A DNA stretch of 64,000 bases from Yponomeuta sedellus. Taxonomy: Eukaryota; Arthropoda; Insecta; Lepidoptera; Yponomeutidae. The stretch is from contig OW203722.1 of NCBI GenBank assembly GCA_934045075.1, forward strand, positions 18,452,986 to 18,516,985, given 5' to 3'. A model generated the notes under the pieces. The model saw only the letters and a program-made list of their open reading frames with translations. It was not told the origin of the DNA and did not search any database. The position numbers and the translations under genes are program-made. Below, one piece after another: positions 9,546 to 20,021 of the stretch (the first letter of the stretch is position 1; every line of letters begins with the position of its first letter).

Positions 9546-10416
9546 AAAAACGTAATTAGTTATTACCTTTTCGCAAAACGACAAAGTGGGACTGGCCGGT
9601 GTCAGGGCCTCATTAAGCAGCCACCAGAGTTGTATCAGCGACATATTAGTGGCAATAATTTAAGGATAATGCCCCCGTAATTTCGCTCCGAGCGACCGAC
9701 TAGCGAAATCTATGGCCTTTAATAAGCGAACGAACGACGCCCATGAAAACAATTAGTTAACAAGATTACTGCTTAACGTGTAAACCTCCGAAATTAAATT
9801 ACAAACACATTTACTCTCCACTGCTGGAACAGTTAGAGTTTTCTCTACTTCCGTTTTAATTGCGACGGAAAAAGAGAAACTTTCTAATGAATTCGATTCG
9901 TTCGAAGCAAAACGTTGATGAAACTTAAAACTTGGCTAACGTTTATTTTAGCGCTAATTCGGTTTAAGTTTCTTTGATCCTAAATTAAGCGTCTGTGACA
10001 ATTTAGCTCTACATTGTTCTATGGGCGACATAATTAAATTCCGAAAGATCGGATCGAGCGGATCAATCGATAAGCGATCAAAGAGGGCTTAATCAATTCT
10101 GGTTTTCTTAATATTGCTGATACAAACAGACACTTAAAGGTAAGAGGACACTAATTCCACGGCTTCGGTCGGGTACGGACGGATCACGCCGGAATATCTA
10201 AGCAAATCCTCTTAACAGCTGCGTGTATTGCGCGGTTTCCAGTGATCGAGTAGGGTTGATTCCACAGAACATAAAAAAAGAGTAGAAGTCGTAAGTGGGC
10301 AGTGCCCGCGTGCCTCACATTAGCAATGTATTGCCTATGCGTAGTCGGTGACAGTTTTGTTTACTTCAGTTGCCGTGCGCTTCTAGTAAAGAAAAAATGG
10401 TGAAAACTTGATTAAA
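9546..10416. other. Apparently unique, non-repetitive region
   Basis: No sequence here matches other repeats in the window. It is rich in homeodomain-type TAATTA/ATTTA cores and in GATCGGATCGAGCGGATC-like motifs near 10,050. It lies directly upstream of the THAP-like exon. It could be host regulatory sequence, but nothing in the sequence proves this. Confidence 0.3.
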
Positions 10417-11336
10417 ATGCCTTGTTGTGCCGTGTTAGAGAGCAAAAATAAAAGCTGGGGACTAAAATATACCGATCATGCCGTAATATTTCATCGGTAA
10501 GACGTATTTCATTGTATTTTTAATTAAATTTGTAATGACATGAACACGGAAACCAATCCGAAAATGAAAAAGTGAAACCACCTTTATTTACTGGCTAGTA
10601 AAGTTAAATTTTCATTGATGAAAGTGTACCTTCTCTAGAAATTTCTGTCATAATTTGAATTCTACTCAATTACGGATGGGGGCACACATGATAAAAATCT
10701 ATCGATAATTAGTTGTCTATGACTTAGTAGTCCTACATACTTAATGGTACTTAGGTATTGTAAATTCCAATTCGTCTAAGTAGGTAAAATAATTGTTGTT
10801 ATTTTATACCTACTTCCTAAGTGCCTTTTCACATTCACCCGGTCGCCGTCCGGTCGCCAGGCCGGGTAAAGTAGTAATGTATGAGCTCCGGTCGCCGGCT
10901 GGTCGTTGTGCATGTGAAAACTGTCATTGGAGCTCATACATTACTAGGTACTTTTCATACAAGATATGACATGAGCACATAGATCGCGATATAGTTTTTC
11001 TTCACCAGTTTATCAGTGTCGAATCTAATCTAATGTAATCTAAGAAACTATCGAAGTAATTTTCATCCTACCCATTTGACAACAGAAAACCGAGGCAACG
11101 TTACAACAACCCTTTCGGAATAAAAACAATTTGGAAGTGAGTTTTCGTTTAGTTTTCTAAGGAACCGGATACGAAATTAAAATGGATGGCAGCGACAGGA
11201 AGGCAAAATTGGTTCAAAACGACGATGAACACAATATATTCAAAGCATTTTCATGAACACTTCATAAACACTAAAAATGGCGGAAGGTGGCACTTATGTG
11301 ATGCAGCAATACCAGAAAAAATGTGCTTACTCCCAG
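10417..11336 (+). pseudogene. THAP-domain gene fragment, two degenerate exons
   Basis: Two separated pieces together resemble a THAP (C2CH) zinc-finger DNA-binding domain. Exon 1 (10,417-10,496) starts at an ATG, encodes MPCCAVLESKNKS and ends VIFHR at a GTAAGA splice donor. Exon 2 (11,153-11,336) follows a pyrimidine/TTTAG acceptor. It encodes FSKEPDTKLKWMAATGRQNW, then IYSKHF, WHLCDAAIPEKM and LLPG at a GTTAGA donor. FHRF, the invariant W, the SKHF histidine and AxIP (AVP-box) are where THAP domains have them. Two zinc ligands look lost: the second N-terminal Cys reads Ser, and the Cys of ICSxHF reads Tyr. The exon phases also disagree by one base. So it is probably a decayed gene or transposon fragment. 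A MITE lies in the intron-like gap. Confidence 0.55.
10821..10946. repeat. MITE-like inverted repeat
   Basis: Contains perfect 18-bp arms, TAGTAATGTATGAGCTCC at 10,872-10,889 and its reverse complement at 10,929-10,946. Further 'ttttcacat' / 'atgtgaaaa' and 'ccggtcgcc' repeats lie outside and inside these arms. It lies between the two THAP-like exons. Confidence 0.55.
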
Positions 11337-11480
11337 GTTAGACTCTTGCGTATAAATGAAATATATTAAGTACCATCATCAAAAAAATTGGTATAACGTA
11401 TGAAACATGGCGTACAGATAGACAACGATCTAATTGAGTCGTAAAATACGTTATATTTCCCGTGTAATATCGGCGTAATT

Positions 11481-11514
11481 TCTAACGCCCGCGAAGCAGC
11501 GGGTTAAAGCTAGT
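11481..11514 (+). mobile_element. Helitron-like 3' terminus
   Basis: A 5-bp GC stem, CCCGC (11,488-11,492) with loop GAAGCA and GCGGG (11,499-11,503), is followed six bases later by CTAG and then T. A hairpin a few bases before CTRR, inserted before T, is the canonical Helitron 3' end. The 5' end was not located. The THAP exons 145 bp upstream might be captured cargo. Confidence 0.5.
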
Positions 11515-12639
11515 TTTAAATAAGAGAACATTTTAAAATATGAAATCTACCACATTGTTTTATTTGTGCGTCTATGTACCCTATTAGTGTTAATTATTTT
11601 TTAATACAGTTGCTCAAAACGTGGCGTATTACACGGACGTATAGCATGCGGGATGTGGGCTATTACACACTCGTGATTTTTTTTTACCTTTCCCGCACTC
11701 GTACGTTTTCTTTCCCAACTGTCAAAATAATGTCTATTAAAAAGAAAACCAGCCATGAAGTTTTTACTAAAAAAAATCATAGAAGTTTTTATGAGCTACT
11801 AATTTGTTTCAATATCAGATTTAATGATTTGATTCAATGAGTTAAGTTAGGTTTCATTTCATTTCATCTCATTAAATTTCATTTTCATTTCATATCAATA
11901 AAAAAAATCTTCTGAACACTTGGCTGTATGGGCATAGTTCCCATTGCCTTCTAGAATGGGTGAAGAAAAAAATCTCTGCTTATATTTTTTTACGGTTGGC
12001 GCCATTTTCTAAATATATTTTCTTTATTAAATTGCTTATTTTTTTCGCAACTGTATTAAAAATAGTCGTTCAGTACACGTGCGGAACCGTCATTGCAACT
12101 TGTCGGAACTCTTTGCAATGACAGCCTTTCCGCACTTGTAATGAAATATACTATATTGCACAAAAGATAATGTTGAAAAGATGCATTTTCTACCAGTCAA
12201 CCCGCAAGCAAAAAGAAATAGCTAAAAATACTTCTAAGTACCAGCATTCATATTCGGCCGTTAATGTGTAAACTGTTTGTACGAGTATAATTTGTCGATA
12301 GGTTCTCCCTATCGATAAACTAGAACTCGCATTGTCCCATCCCAAACTGAAAATGCACTTGTTTTTCAATTTTGAACTTTATGTCTTACTAGGTAAAAGT
12401 TCTTTTCGGTCCGACGCGGCGGTAGTTCCATCTAGTGTAGAGTAGCGTTACTACAAAATGTCAATCTTAATTTCATCATTGTCATTTGATTTTGATCATT
12501 GTTAACATTACAAAAAGGTGCATATTTTAATTGAAACTTTTATGATGTACACCTTTTCGGCATTGACTTTATTTACCAATGGCAGGTTGGCATTCGTAGT
12601 GTGCGTTTGGTTTGTAAGTATCAGTTTGGTTACACTGGT
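11515..12639. other. No gene recognised; target region of the LTR element
   Basis: AT-rich. A (TTTCA/TTTCAT) run at about 11,853-11,900 resembles the tail of the Jockey-like LINE seen at 53,013 and 63,973. 'gcattttctaccagtcaacc' near 12,183 resembles the family G end. No ORF of note. Confidence 0.4.
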
Positions 12640-13074
12640 TGTGGAGATGATGTAGTCACCCACTCCACGATAGGTATAGTTTAGTTGAAGTAGAAGTTGG
12701 AGATAGCAAGCACAGTTCGATAGTAAGAAAAGGGTTTTAGCGAAGATGAAATGAAGCGTATTATTTAGAATTGAAGAAAGAATTATATTACAACAGCGAA
12801 GCAAAATATATGTACAAAGATTTAGAAGTAATAAGTAAGTACGTAAATTATACAAAGGCAATAAAGCGCGCGCGAGCGTCGTGGTTCGAGAGCGGTGATA
12901 CGAGCACGACTGGCGTGTTGGTCTGTCCGCGCGGCCGGCGCGGCCGCAGCTCACGCTTAGGCGCCGCGGGCGGTGAGGTGCGGCGAGACGGGGAGTGGCT
13001 GCATAAAACTTGTTCCTAAGGACGCGTTCACAGGAGCATAAGCGGAGCGGGTATTTAGTCGCTTGACCGCTACA
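12640..13074 (-). repeat. 3' LTR
   Basis: 435 bp; on the minus strand it begins TGTAGCGGTC and ends ATCTCCACA. It reads identical to the other LTR. The central ~150 bp is strikingly GC- and CpG-rich compared with the AT-rich surroundings. Confidence 0.95.
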
Positions 13075-13085
13075 TCTTCCCCCCG
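13075..13085 (-). promoter_or_regulatory. Polypurine tract
   Basis: Minus strand CGGGGGGAAGA directly abuts the 3' LTR. This is the expected position for the plus-strand priming site of reverse transcription. Confidence 0.8.
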
Positions 13086-13096
13086 CCAGACCGTGA

Positions 13097-16000
13097 CTAC
13101 GGTCGATAAAAATCGGGCAGCTTGACTCGCCGACCACTTCGTGTTCTTCGCTCTTGGTTCGTGACGGAAGTGTTAGTGGCGGTGTTGCTGACTGGAATGC
13201 TGACCGGTGTGTTTACTTCCTTCATGATGTAAGCGGGCTTGAGTCTATCTATGGAGACGTTTACTGTTTTCCCACGAACCTTCAAGGTGTAGTACTTCGA
13301 CTTTCGCTCTATAACTTCGAAGGGTCCAGCATAGGGAGGTTCCAGTGAGCCGCGAACATGATCTTGGCGTAAAAAAACGTGTGAGGAGTTGTGTAAGTCA
13401 CGTGGAATGTAGAACGGCGAGTTTCTGTGCCACGAAGTTGGTGTTGGTGCCAGTTTTGCCATGTGAGAACGGAGTCTGGTAGCGTACTCTGTGATGTCAG
13501 CCGCAGTGTAGTCGTCTTTTGGTGACAGGAACTGGCCAGGTAAAAGAAGGGGCTCACCATAAACGAGTTCAGCAGGGGACGCTTGTAGGTCGTCCTTCCA
13601 GGTGTTCCTCATGCCCAACAGGACCAGGGGCAGAGCTTCTATCCACTGCGAGGAAGCGTAGCACATAATGGACGCTTTGAGCTGACGATGCATGCGTTCG
13701 ACGATACCGTTAGCAGCAGGATGGTAGGCGGTCGTGCGGAAGTGGCGCGCACCAATCAAGGCAGTTAGGGCTTTGAAGAGGTGGCTCTCAAACTGACGAC
13801 CACGGTCGGTCGTCACTCGCACAGGACAGCCGAATCTGGCTACCCAGCCAGAAACAAGGGTGGCAGCACACGTCTCTGCCGTGATGTCCTTCATTGGGAT
13901 AGCCTCAGGCCATCGAGTAAATCGGTCGATGACAGTGAGAACATATCTGAAATCAGAAGAAGGCGGTAATGGCCCTACTATATCGAGGTGGATATGGGAG
14001 AACCTCGAGGAAGGGGCTAGGAAGGAGGAAAGGGGGGAAATGGTATGTCGGGATATCTTGGATTTCTGGCAATTCAAGCATTGCCGTGCCCACTCTCTAC
14101 TATCCTTGCGAATCCCTGGCCAAACAAATCTCTGTGTTACCAGTCGCACCGTAGCTGATCTTCCTGGGTGGTGTAAATTGTGCAACGTGTCAAAGACTTG
14201 CTTGCGCAATTGTGGCGTGATGTATGGTCGAGGAGGTTGAACAGAAGTGTCGCAGTAGACAGGTAAGTCACAGTCTGCGCTTTTTACCTTTTCGAGCCTC
14301 AAGGTAGTGCCATGACGTAAAAGCTCTTGCAGTTCAGGGTCATCATTCTGAAGACGTGCGAGGGTCTCGTAGTCGATGGCTGGAGTGACCTCTTCCACAC
14401 GGGACAAAGCGTCAGCAACAATGTTGTCCTTGCCTGGTATGTACCTTATATCTGTCGTAAATTGTGAGATAAAATCGAGGTACCTGTACTGCCGTGGGGA
14501 ACATTTGTCTTTATTCATAGAAAAGGCAAAAGTGAGAGGTTTGTGGTCTGTAAAGACGGTAAATATCCTTGCCTCAACCATATGGCGAAAATATTTTATC
14601 GCCTCATAAATAGCCAGAAGTTCTCTGTCATACGGACTATATTTTTTCTGAGCAGTGTTCAGCTTGTGGGAGAAGAAAGCCAGAGGCTGCCAGTTCTTAC
14701 CAGAACGCTGTTGCAGAACTGCTCCAAGAGCCGTGTCAGAGGCATCAGTAACTATAGCTAGTTCCGCAGAGGTGTCCGGGTGAGCAAGAAGGGTCGCTTG
14801 AGATAAAGAAGTCTTGCAGTCGACGAAGGCGTTGAGTCTCTCTGGCGTCATGTCAACAGGATGTGAACCTTTCATTTCTGGTCCCATCAAGGCTTCGTTC
14901 AAGGGCGCTTGTAATCGCGCAGCGTTAGGAATGAATCGGCGGTAAAAGTTGAGCATTCCTAAGAAGCGACGTAGTTCCTTGACGGATTTTGGGACAGGAA
15001 ACTCCTGGATTGCTTGGACCTTGCTCTCAAGTGGTTTTATACCAGCTGCAGATACGTTGAAGCCAAGAAATTCGACCTCTGGAGCGCCGAGTACACACTT
15101 GCTAGTGTTAACGAGGATGCCGTACTGTTTCAGGCGCTGAAATAGCTGACGCAGATGTTCTCTGTGCTCTTCTACTGATCTTGAAAACACGAGTATGTCG
15201 TCAATATAGCCGTAGCAAAAGTTGAGACCAAGAAGTACCTCATCGATAAATCGTTGAAAGGTCTGCGCCGCGTTCATGAGTCCAAACGTCATGAATGGAA
15301 ATTCGAACAGGCCGAACGGCGTCGTAATGGCCGTTTTCGGTATATCGTCTGGGTTGACGGCAATCTGGTTGTAAGCCTTTATCAAGTCGCACTTAGAGAA
15401 GATAGTACATCCAGAAAGTTGATAAGAAAAGTCATGGATATGACGAATCGGGTACTGGTCAGGGATTGTACGAGAATTAAGTTACCGATAGTCGCCACAG
15501 GGTCTCCAACCGTCATCTTTCTTTTTAACGAGATGTAGGGCTGAGGACCACGGACTTTCTGAACGTCTGGCAACTCCACTGGAAAGCATGTCCTCGAATT
15601 CTTTTTTAGCTGCCTGCATGCGTATTGGATCGAGGCGACGAGGTTTTGAAGAGACAGGTGGGCCAGGCGTCGTCCTAATAAAGTGCAAAGTGTTATGCTT
15701 AGGAGCCGATAGTATACCTGCCGGTCTGGTGATCTCGGGAAACTCGCGCAACAGTTGATGAAATTCTGATTCTCCAGTGACGGCTTTTACAGAAGCAAGT
15801 TCCTCAGAAACTCCAGATGAAGTAGCAGGCGCAGTGAGAGTCGTCAGGTTGTCCACGATGCGTTGGTTCCGGCAGTCTACTAAAAGATTGTAGTGGATGA
15901 GAAAATCAACACCTATTATTGGTTTTGACACGTCAGCTATGGTAAATTTCCATTGGAAGTCGCGTCTGAGTCCAAAATCAAGGTGGAGTGTTACCGGGCC

Positions 16001-16237
16001 ATATGTGTGGATCACAGAGTTGTTGGCAGCGATAAGATCAAACTTCGACTTGGGACAGGGCGTCTTGATGTGGGACCGCGGGAAAACACACAAGTCAGAG
16101 CCAGTGTCCACGAGGAACTGCATCTTCGTCGATCGGTCAGTAACAAACAGACGGCCTGTTGGGTGAGGGCAGTCGTTGGCCGCTACTTGCGACCGCCCTG
16201 ATAGTTTTCCGCCTTGAAGGTACACGGCTGCTTGCAA
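13097..16237 (-). pseudogene. pol: pol polyprotein (protease, RT, RNase H, integrase), one stop codon
   Basis: One frame of about 1,046 codons, open except for TAA at 15,482-15,484, which falls just after the RT motif WRPCGDYR. Reading from its first ATG at 16,237 (inside the gag overlap), protease has FLVDTGSDLC with the active-site DTG at residues 44-46. Downstream of the stop, in the 762-residue remainder starting at 15,385, RT has YIDD (residues 60-63). RNase H has TDAS (D214), E255 and D280. Integrase has a His/Cys finger (HH at 405-406, C436, C439), the catalytic triad D468, D527 and E563 (D58D35E), and a GPY/F-type module (GPF at 687-689). The frame is -1 relative to gag. With identical LTRs, the stop is either very recent or was carried along and complemented in trans. 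Confidence 0.95.
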
Positions 16238-16986
16238 TTGCGGGCCTTCTCACCGTAGTTGAAGTGGTAAAAACAGTGCGGATGATCTGACGGTGGCTGT
16301 TTTGGTCTAGAGCGACTGCGTGAGTGACCGTTACGGTTGTACCTGGAGCGTGAGTGTGAGCGTCCGCCTCGGTTCAGGCGAGTAGTAAGCAGTTCTAGTT
16401 GCTTCCGTAGTTCGCTGATCTCCTTCATCATCTCGCAGTTTGGAGAGGAGGATGTGCTGGCCATGGCTACCTGAGGACTGGATGGAGCTATTTCATGCAC
16501 CTTGTCGGCTAACTCACCCTGCTTTTCTAACGGTAAATCCATCTGCAAGGCCAAGATCGTTTGTATGTTTTGCGGCAAACGACTGGACCACAGGGTAAAC
16601 AGGAACTCTGAAGGTACTGCGGGACCGGCTAAATCTTTTAAATGTCGGAGGAATTGTGACGGCTTCCGATCGCCAAGCTCTTTGTGCACCAGAAGTTGTT
16701 TTACGCGCTTTTCCTGTGATGCAGATAGACGCTTAATTAATTCCGTCTTAAGCTTTAAGTACTTATCAGTAACTGGTGGTGCCTTAATTACGTCCTTAAC
16801 CTCCTTAGCATATTGTGGCTCTAGACTAGAAGTGATGTAATAGAACTTTGTTTCATCCACCGTTATTTTAGCCAAAGCGAATTGTGCTTCCATTTGTGCA
16901 AACCACAAATCTGCATCTTCGGGAGAGAATATAGGCGCCTTTATGCCTACACGGTTCACTTGTTCGGTTTCTTTGGGCTCACTCAT
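16183..16986 (-). CDS. gag: Gag protein with CHCC zinc knuckle
   Basis: A 267-residue ORF starting 141 nt after the primer-binding site. Gag forms the particle that packages element RNA. The N-terminal half has the WFAQMEAQFALAKI-type segment usual in insect Ty3/gypsy gag. Residues ~205-230 are Arg/Ser-rich. The C-terminus carries C238-x2-H241-x9-C251-x3-C255, a CHCC finger in place of the retroviral CCHC knuckle. This is characteristic of CsRn1-clade gag. The stop at 16,183 lies within pol, giving a 55-bp overlap. The ORF is intact, so gag could still be made. I chose the ATG at 16,986 because it precedes the conserved part and is the first good start after the leader. Confidence 0.9.
   Translation of the reverse strand: MSEPKETEQVNRVGIKAPIFSPEDADLWFAQMEAQFALAKITVDETKFYYITSSLEPQYAKEVKDVIKAPPVTDKYLKLKTELIKRLSASQEKRVKQLLVHKELGDRKPSQFLRHLKDLAGPAVPSEFLFTLWSSRLPQNIQTILALQMDLPLEKQGELADKVHEIAPSSPQVAMASTSSSPNCEMMKEISELRKQLELLTTRLNRGGRSHSRSRYNRNGHSRSRSRPKQPPSDHPHCFYHFNYGEKARNCKQPCTFKAENYQGGRK
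16204..16210 (-). promoter_or_regulatory. Candidate -1 frameshift site
   Basis: In the gag/pol overlap the minus strand reads GGAAAAC, phased as G-GAA-AAC in gag and GGA-AAA-C in pol. It lies 24 nt before the gag stop. It is not a perfect X-XXY-YYZ heptamer, so the exact slip point is an inference. The -1 frame relation itself is certain. Confidence 0.45.
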
Positions 16987-17127
16987 AGTAGGTAATATTG
17001 AAAAACGCTCACCGCTTATGATTTTGAATTACCGTTATTTCTTTGTCCGTTATGTCGCCGTGCGAAGAATGTAGGAAAGTTATCCGCTTCTACCTTACAC
17101 TCCGTGAAACGCAGGATCTCTTCTTCA

Positions 17128-17140
17128 GTCGGGGTCACCA
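17128..17140 (-). promoter_or_regulatory. Primer-binding site for tRNA-Trp
   Basis: Minus strand TGGTGACCCCGAC starts three bases inside the 5' LTR. It is complementary to the last 13 nt, including CCA, of insect tRNA-Trp. This primer choice is typical of the CsRn1 clade. Confidence 0.8.
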
Positions 17141-17143
17141 ATT

Positions 17144-17578
17144 TGTGGAGATGATGTAGTCACCCACTCCACGATAGGTATAGTTTAGTTGAAGTAGAAG
17201 TTGGAGATAGCAAGCACAGTTCGATAGTAAGAAAAGGGTTTTAGCGAAGATGAAATGAAGCGTATTATTTAGAATTGAAGAAAGAATTATATTACAACAG
17301 CGAAGCAAAATATATGTACAAAGATTTAGAAGTAATAAGTAAGTACGTAAATTATACAAAGGCAATAAAGCGCGCGCGAGCGTCGTGGTTCGAGAGCGGT
17401 GATACGAGCACGACTGGCGTGTTGGTCTGTCCGCGCGGCCGGCGCGGCCGCAGCTCACGCTTAGGCGCCGCGGGCGGTGAGGTGCGGCGAGACGGGGAGT
17501 GGCTGCATAAAACTTGTTCCTAAGGACGCGTTCACAGGAGCATAAGCGGAGCGGGTATTTAGTCGCTTGACCGCTACA
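17144..17578 (-). repeat. 5' LTR
   Basis: 435 bp, reads as identical to 12,640-13,074. In the 5' position it should hold the promoter of the element. It is followed by the CTGGT target duplication at 17,579. Confidence 0.95.
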
Positions 17579-17743
17579 CTGGTTTTCGTACAAATGTGTC
17601 ATGTCGCTACTTCTACTTTTTTTTTATGTTCTGTGGTTGATTCGTCGACCGAAAGGAGATAAAAGTAAGTCCGTGTTCGAAGTAATAATTGGATTGGAGT
17701 GGCAGATTTTTTTATCAATTCTATTTTCTATTTTTTATTCAAT

Positions 17744-17850
17744 TACTCAATTGGTAGAGCGCTGGTACGGATAGCCAGAGGTTGCGGGTTCGAATCCCGG
17801 CATGGGTGAAATTTTTAGCCTCTAAATAGGTTTTTAAAAGATTTTTTTAC
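17744..17850 (+). repeat. SINE family A, sense copy (A4)
   Basis: tRNA-like core ('ttggtagagcgctgg', B-box GGGTTCGAATCCC) and tail start 'agcctctaaataggttttta'. Truncated at both ends. Confidence 0.7.
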
Positions 17851-18316
17851 TTACAACCATTTGTTACTTAGTGCGCAATTTCTTCACAACACTACGGCCG
17901 AAGGCAGAGTACATGTCATTGTAATATTCAGCAAAGAGAATGTGAATTCTTTAATTTGAAATAAAAAAAATCCATTTGTTTCAATATTGTATTTTTTTTT
18001 ATAAAACCTAATAATTAACAAACAAACACCCTATATATGAAAAAAATATTCCACTAAAACACTCTTAGAAGAGTCTTATTTAGTCTGTGATTACGCCTTT
18101 TCTTGTAAAGTCTAAGCCACAGACATTTTTTGAGCGTTTTTGTAGTGTTTTAAGAAATTGTGTTTTTATAATGTCGAATTATAATGTGGATTTGTGTTTT
18201 TTATAATGTTTAAGAATGTCGTATACAATTTTGATATCTGAATCGCATATTTTTTCAAAGTTGCCGTCAATATTTTGACATAGGTATTTTGTAAGACTCG
18301 CAGCTGTACACATCGA
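17851..18316. other. No gene recognised
   Basis: AT-rich with poly-T/poly-A runs and several 'ttttataatgt' repeats near 18,160-18,210. No coding signal. Confidence 0.4.
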
Positions 18317-18580
18317 TATCAAACCTTGTAATTTCATACTGCTGGGGCACGGGTCTCTTCTTGTATCGCAGGAAGGTTAGGCCATACTCCACCACGGGGG
18401 CCAAGTCCGGGTTGGTGGAGGATTGTAAGACAGTGGCAGGTCTTACTGTCAGAAGTTATCAAGCCACCCATAAGGCCTCTGACATGGCTTACCGACTGCC
18501 ATTACATCACAGCCGGCACTAACAGCTTAGCGTGCCTTGCGAAGCACGGAAGCGCTCGAAAAAAATGTCACTAGCAGTAG
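18317..18580 (-). repeat. SINE family B (B3)
   Basis: About 265 bp matching the B7 copy from 'gctggggcacgggtctcttc' to 'gcgaagcacggaagcgctcg', with a short disturbance near the 3' end. Confidence 0.8.
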
Positions 18581-18600
18581 TCACGCCTGCACAAAACAAA

Positions 18601-19100
18601 AAGTTGAGGATTAGCTGAACACTTTAGATTATTATGATATCGAAGAGATAATACAAATACGTAAATAAATATCATAGAGTCAAATTAACAAGCTAAAACT
18701 ATCAAGTAAAACGTCGATATTAATATAGAGCAATATATATATACATACATCACACACAGTCACACACACACACACACATTATTGCACACACTTACACTGA
18801 CAAATAAACACAAATTTCTATAAAACAACTGCGCAGCAACACTTACAACATACACACACTAATTACAAATTTAGTCCAAATTAGGCTAAGTTTAATTGTA
18901 GTGCTAAAAATAAGTACCAAAGCTTAAAATTTATTATGAAAATAAGTACTAAAGAACGTATGTAATTATACCTCAAATTTAATTTGTCAAATAGCAAAGA
19001 GTTTTTCAGGTTACAGGCAAGGCCTAGTATGGAAACCATGAACATCACAGAAATATTACTATCCATAATATATTTAATAATAAGTAGGTAGGCAACTGAT
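18601..19100. other. No gene; (CA)n microsatellite
   Basis: A CA-rich tract at about 18,749-18,778 and further CACA-rich stretches to 18,860. 'caggcaaggcctagtatgg' near 19,014 resembles 'caggctaagcctagtgtggg' at 19,370, suggesting an old repeat pair. No coding signal. Confidence 0.45.
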
Positions 19101-19101
19101 T

Positions 19102-19308
19102 ACGTAATACAGAGAATAGTGTAAAGAGGTTCGACATTTCACTGATGCCGGTGAGTCGCCCATTGGCTCAATCGGTAGAGCGCTGGCACGGATAGCCAGA
19201 GGTTGCGGGTTCGAATCCCGACATGGTTGAAAAATTTTTAGCCTCTAAATAGGTTTTTAAATTTGTTCCTTAGCACGGGTTAGTGAATTAAAAATAAAAA
19301 TAGTATAA
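19102..19308 (+). repeat. SINE family A, sense copy (A5)
   Basis: Continuous sense copy: 'acgtaatacagagaatagtg', 'cgcccattggctcaatcggt', B-box GGGTTCGAATCCC, and tail 'cttagcacgggttagtgaat'. No inversion. A clear target duplication was not found. Confidence 0.75.
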
Positions 19309-19458
19309 CTCTCTTTCTATTTAAATTCTTTATGTAAGCTGATATTAAGTAAAACGGCATCCACAACACAGGCTAAGCCTAGTGTGGGAGCCAACGAACT
19401 AACATAATTGTAATTTCTTTTCTATTAATAAATACTTTTTACTTTTACTTTACTTACC

Positions 19459-19675
19459 TGACCGCGCCTGTGGTTGCTTATTTCAAGTGATTGATTCCAA
19501 ACACTCAGTTCGACTAGGCCCCGAGCGCTAAGTTCGGCAGCCGTCGTGAAGGAAACCGCGCTATTCGAATAGCTCAGCAACTGAAATTGTCAATCCGCGT
19601 TGAACATGTGTAGTATTTAAGCCCATACTCTCTGAGAGAAGGTCTGTGCCTTGTGAGACGTTTATGGGCTATAAA
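19459..19675 (-). repeat. Fragments of SINE families B and H
   Basis: 19,459-19,512 matches the 5' head of family B ('tgattgattccaaacactca', 'ctaggccccgagcgct'). 19,600-19,675 has a family H end in the opposite orientation ('ctctctgagagaaggtctgt'). Confidence 0.6.
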
Positions 19676-20021
19676 ACCAAAAACTGAACAACGAAAGAAA
19701 ATTTTTGGTTCAGATGTTTCAACCTCCAAATTCTGGTCTAAAACAAGCCGAGGGCACAATTTCTGAAAACAAATCTCTGCGGCCAAGGCCAACCAACCTT
19801 TCCCCAACCTCGGTCTAAAGGTACGCGCATACCTACAGCCAAGGCGTATCCCTGAGCAGAGGGTGGCAGGAGAGGTGCGACATGATCCGTGTTCAAATGA
19901 GCCCAGACTAAGAGCCGGCGTTAATTTTGGCGTTAATTGGAACATCCCCCTCCAGTCGGGGTGCGGTTTTAGGAACAGAAAGTCGTGGCATGTAATAATT
20001 TTGTAATATAACTTTTTTTTT

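Larger units (their letters stand above)
12640..17578 (-). mobile_element. Full-length Ty3/gypsy LTR retrotransposon, CsRn1-type
   Basis: A complete 4,939-bp element on the minus strand. It has two 435-bp LTRs (TG...CA) that read as identical, flanked by the 5-bp duplication CTGGT (12,635-12,639 and 17,579-17,583). The order is 5' LTR, tRNA-Trp primer-binding site, gag, protease-RT-RNase H-integrase (integrase last, hence Ty3/gypsy), polypurine tract, 3' LTR. There is no env. Two traits point to the CsRn1 clade, which includes silkworm Kabuki: a CHCC instead of CCHC gag zinc knuckle, and tRNA-Trp priming. Identical LTRs mean a very recent insertion, yet pol carries one in-frame stop codon, so this copy cannot make full pol itself. 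Confidence 0.95.

Noticed and set aside
12508..13137. 209-codon ORF over the 3' LTR
   Set aside because: Runs through the LTR and its flank; the LTR part repeats exactly at the other LTR. No protein family resemblance.
13154..16840. Many plus-strand ORFs of 60-126 codons
   Set aside because: They are antisense shadows of the gag and pol genes on the minus strand.
19140..19215. tRNA-like sequences with good A and B boxes, here and at the other family A loci
   Set aside because: The anticodon-loop and acceptor positions are inconsistent with a functional tRNA (loop reads ACGGATA without U33), and each lies inside a larger repeat with target duplications. They are SINE cores.
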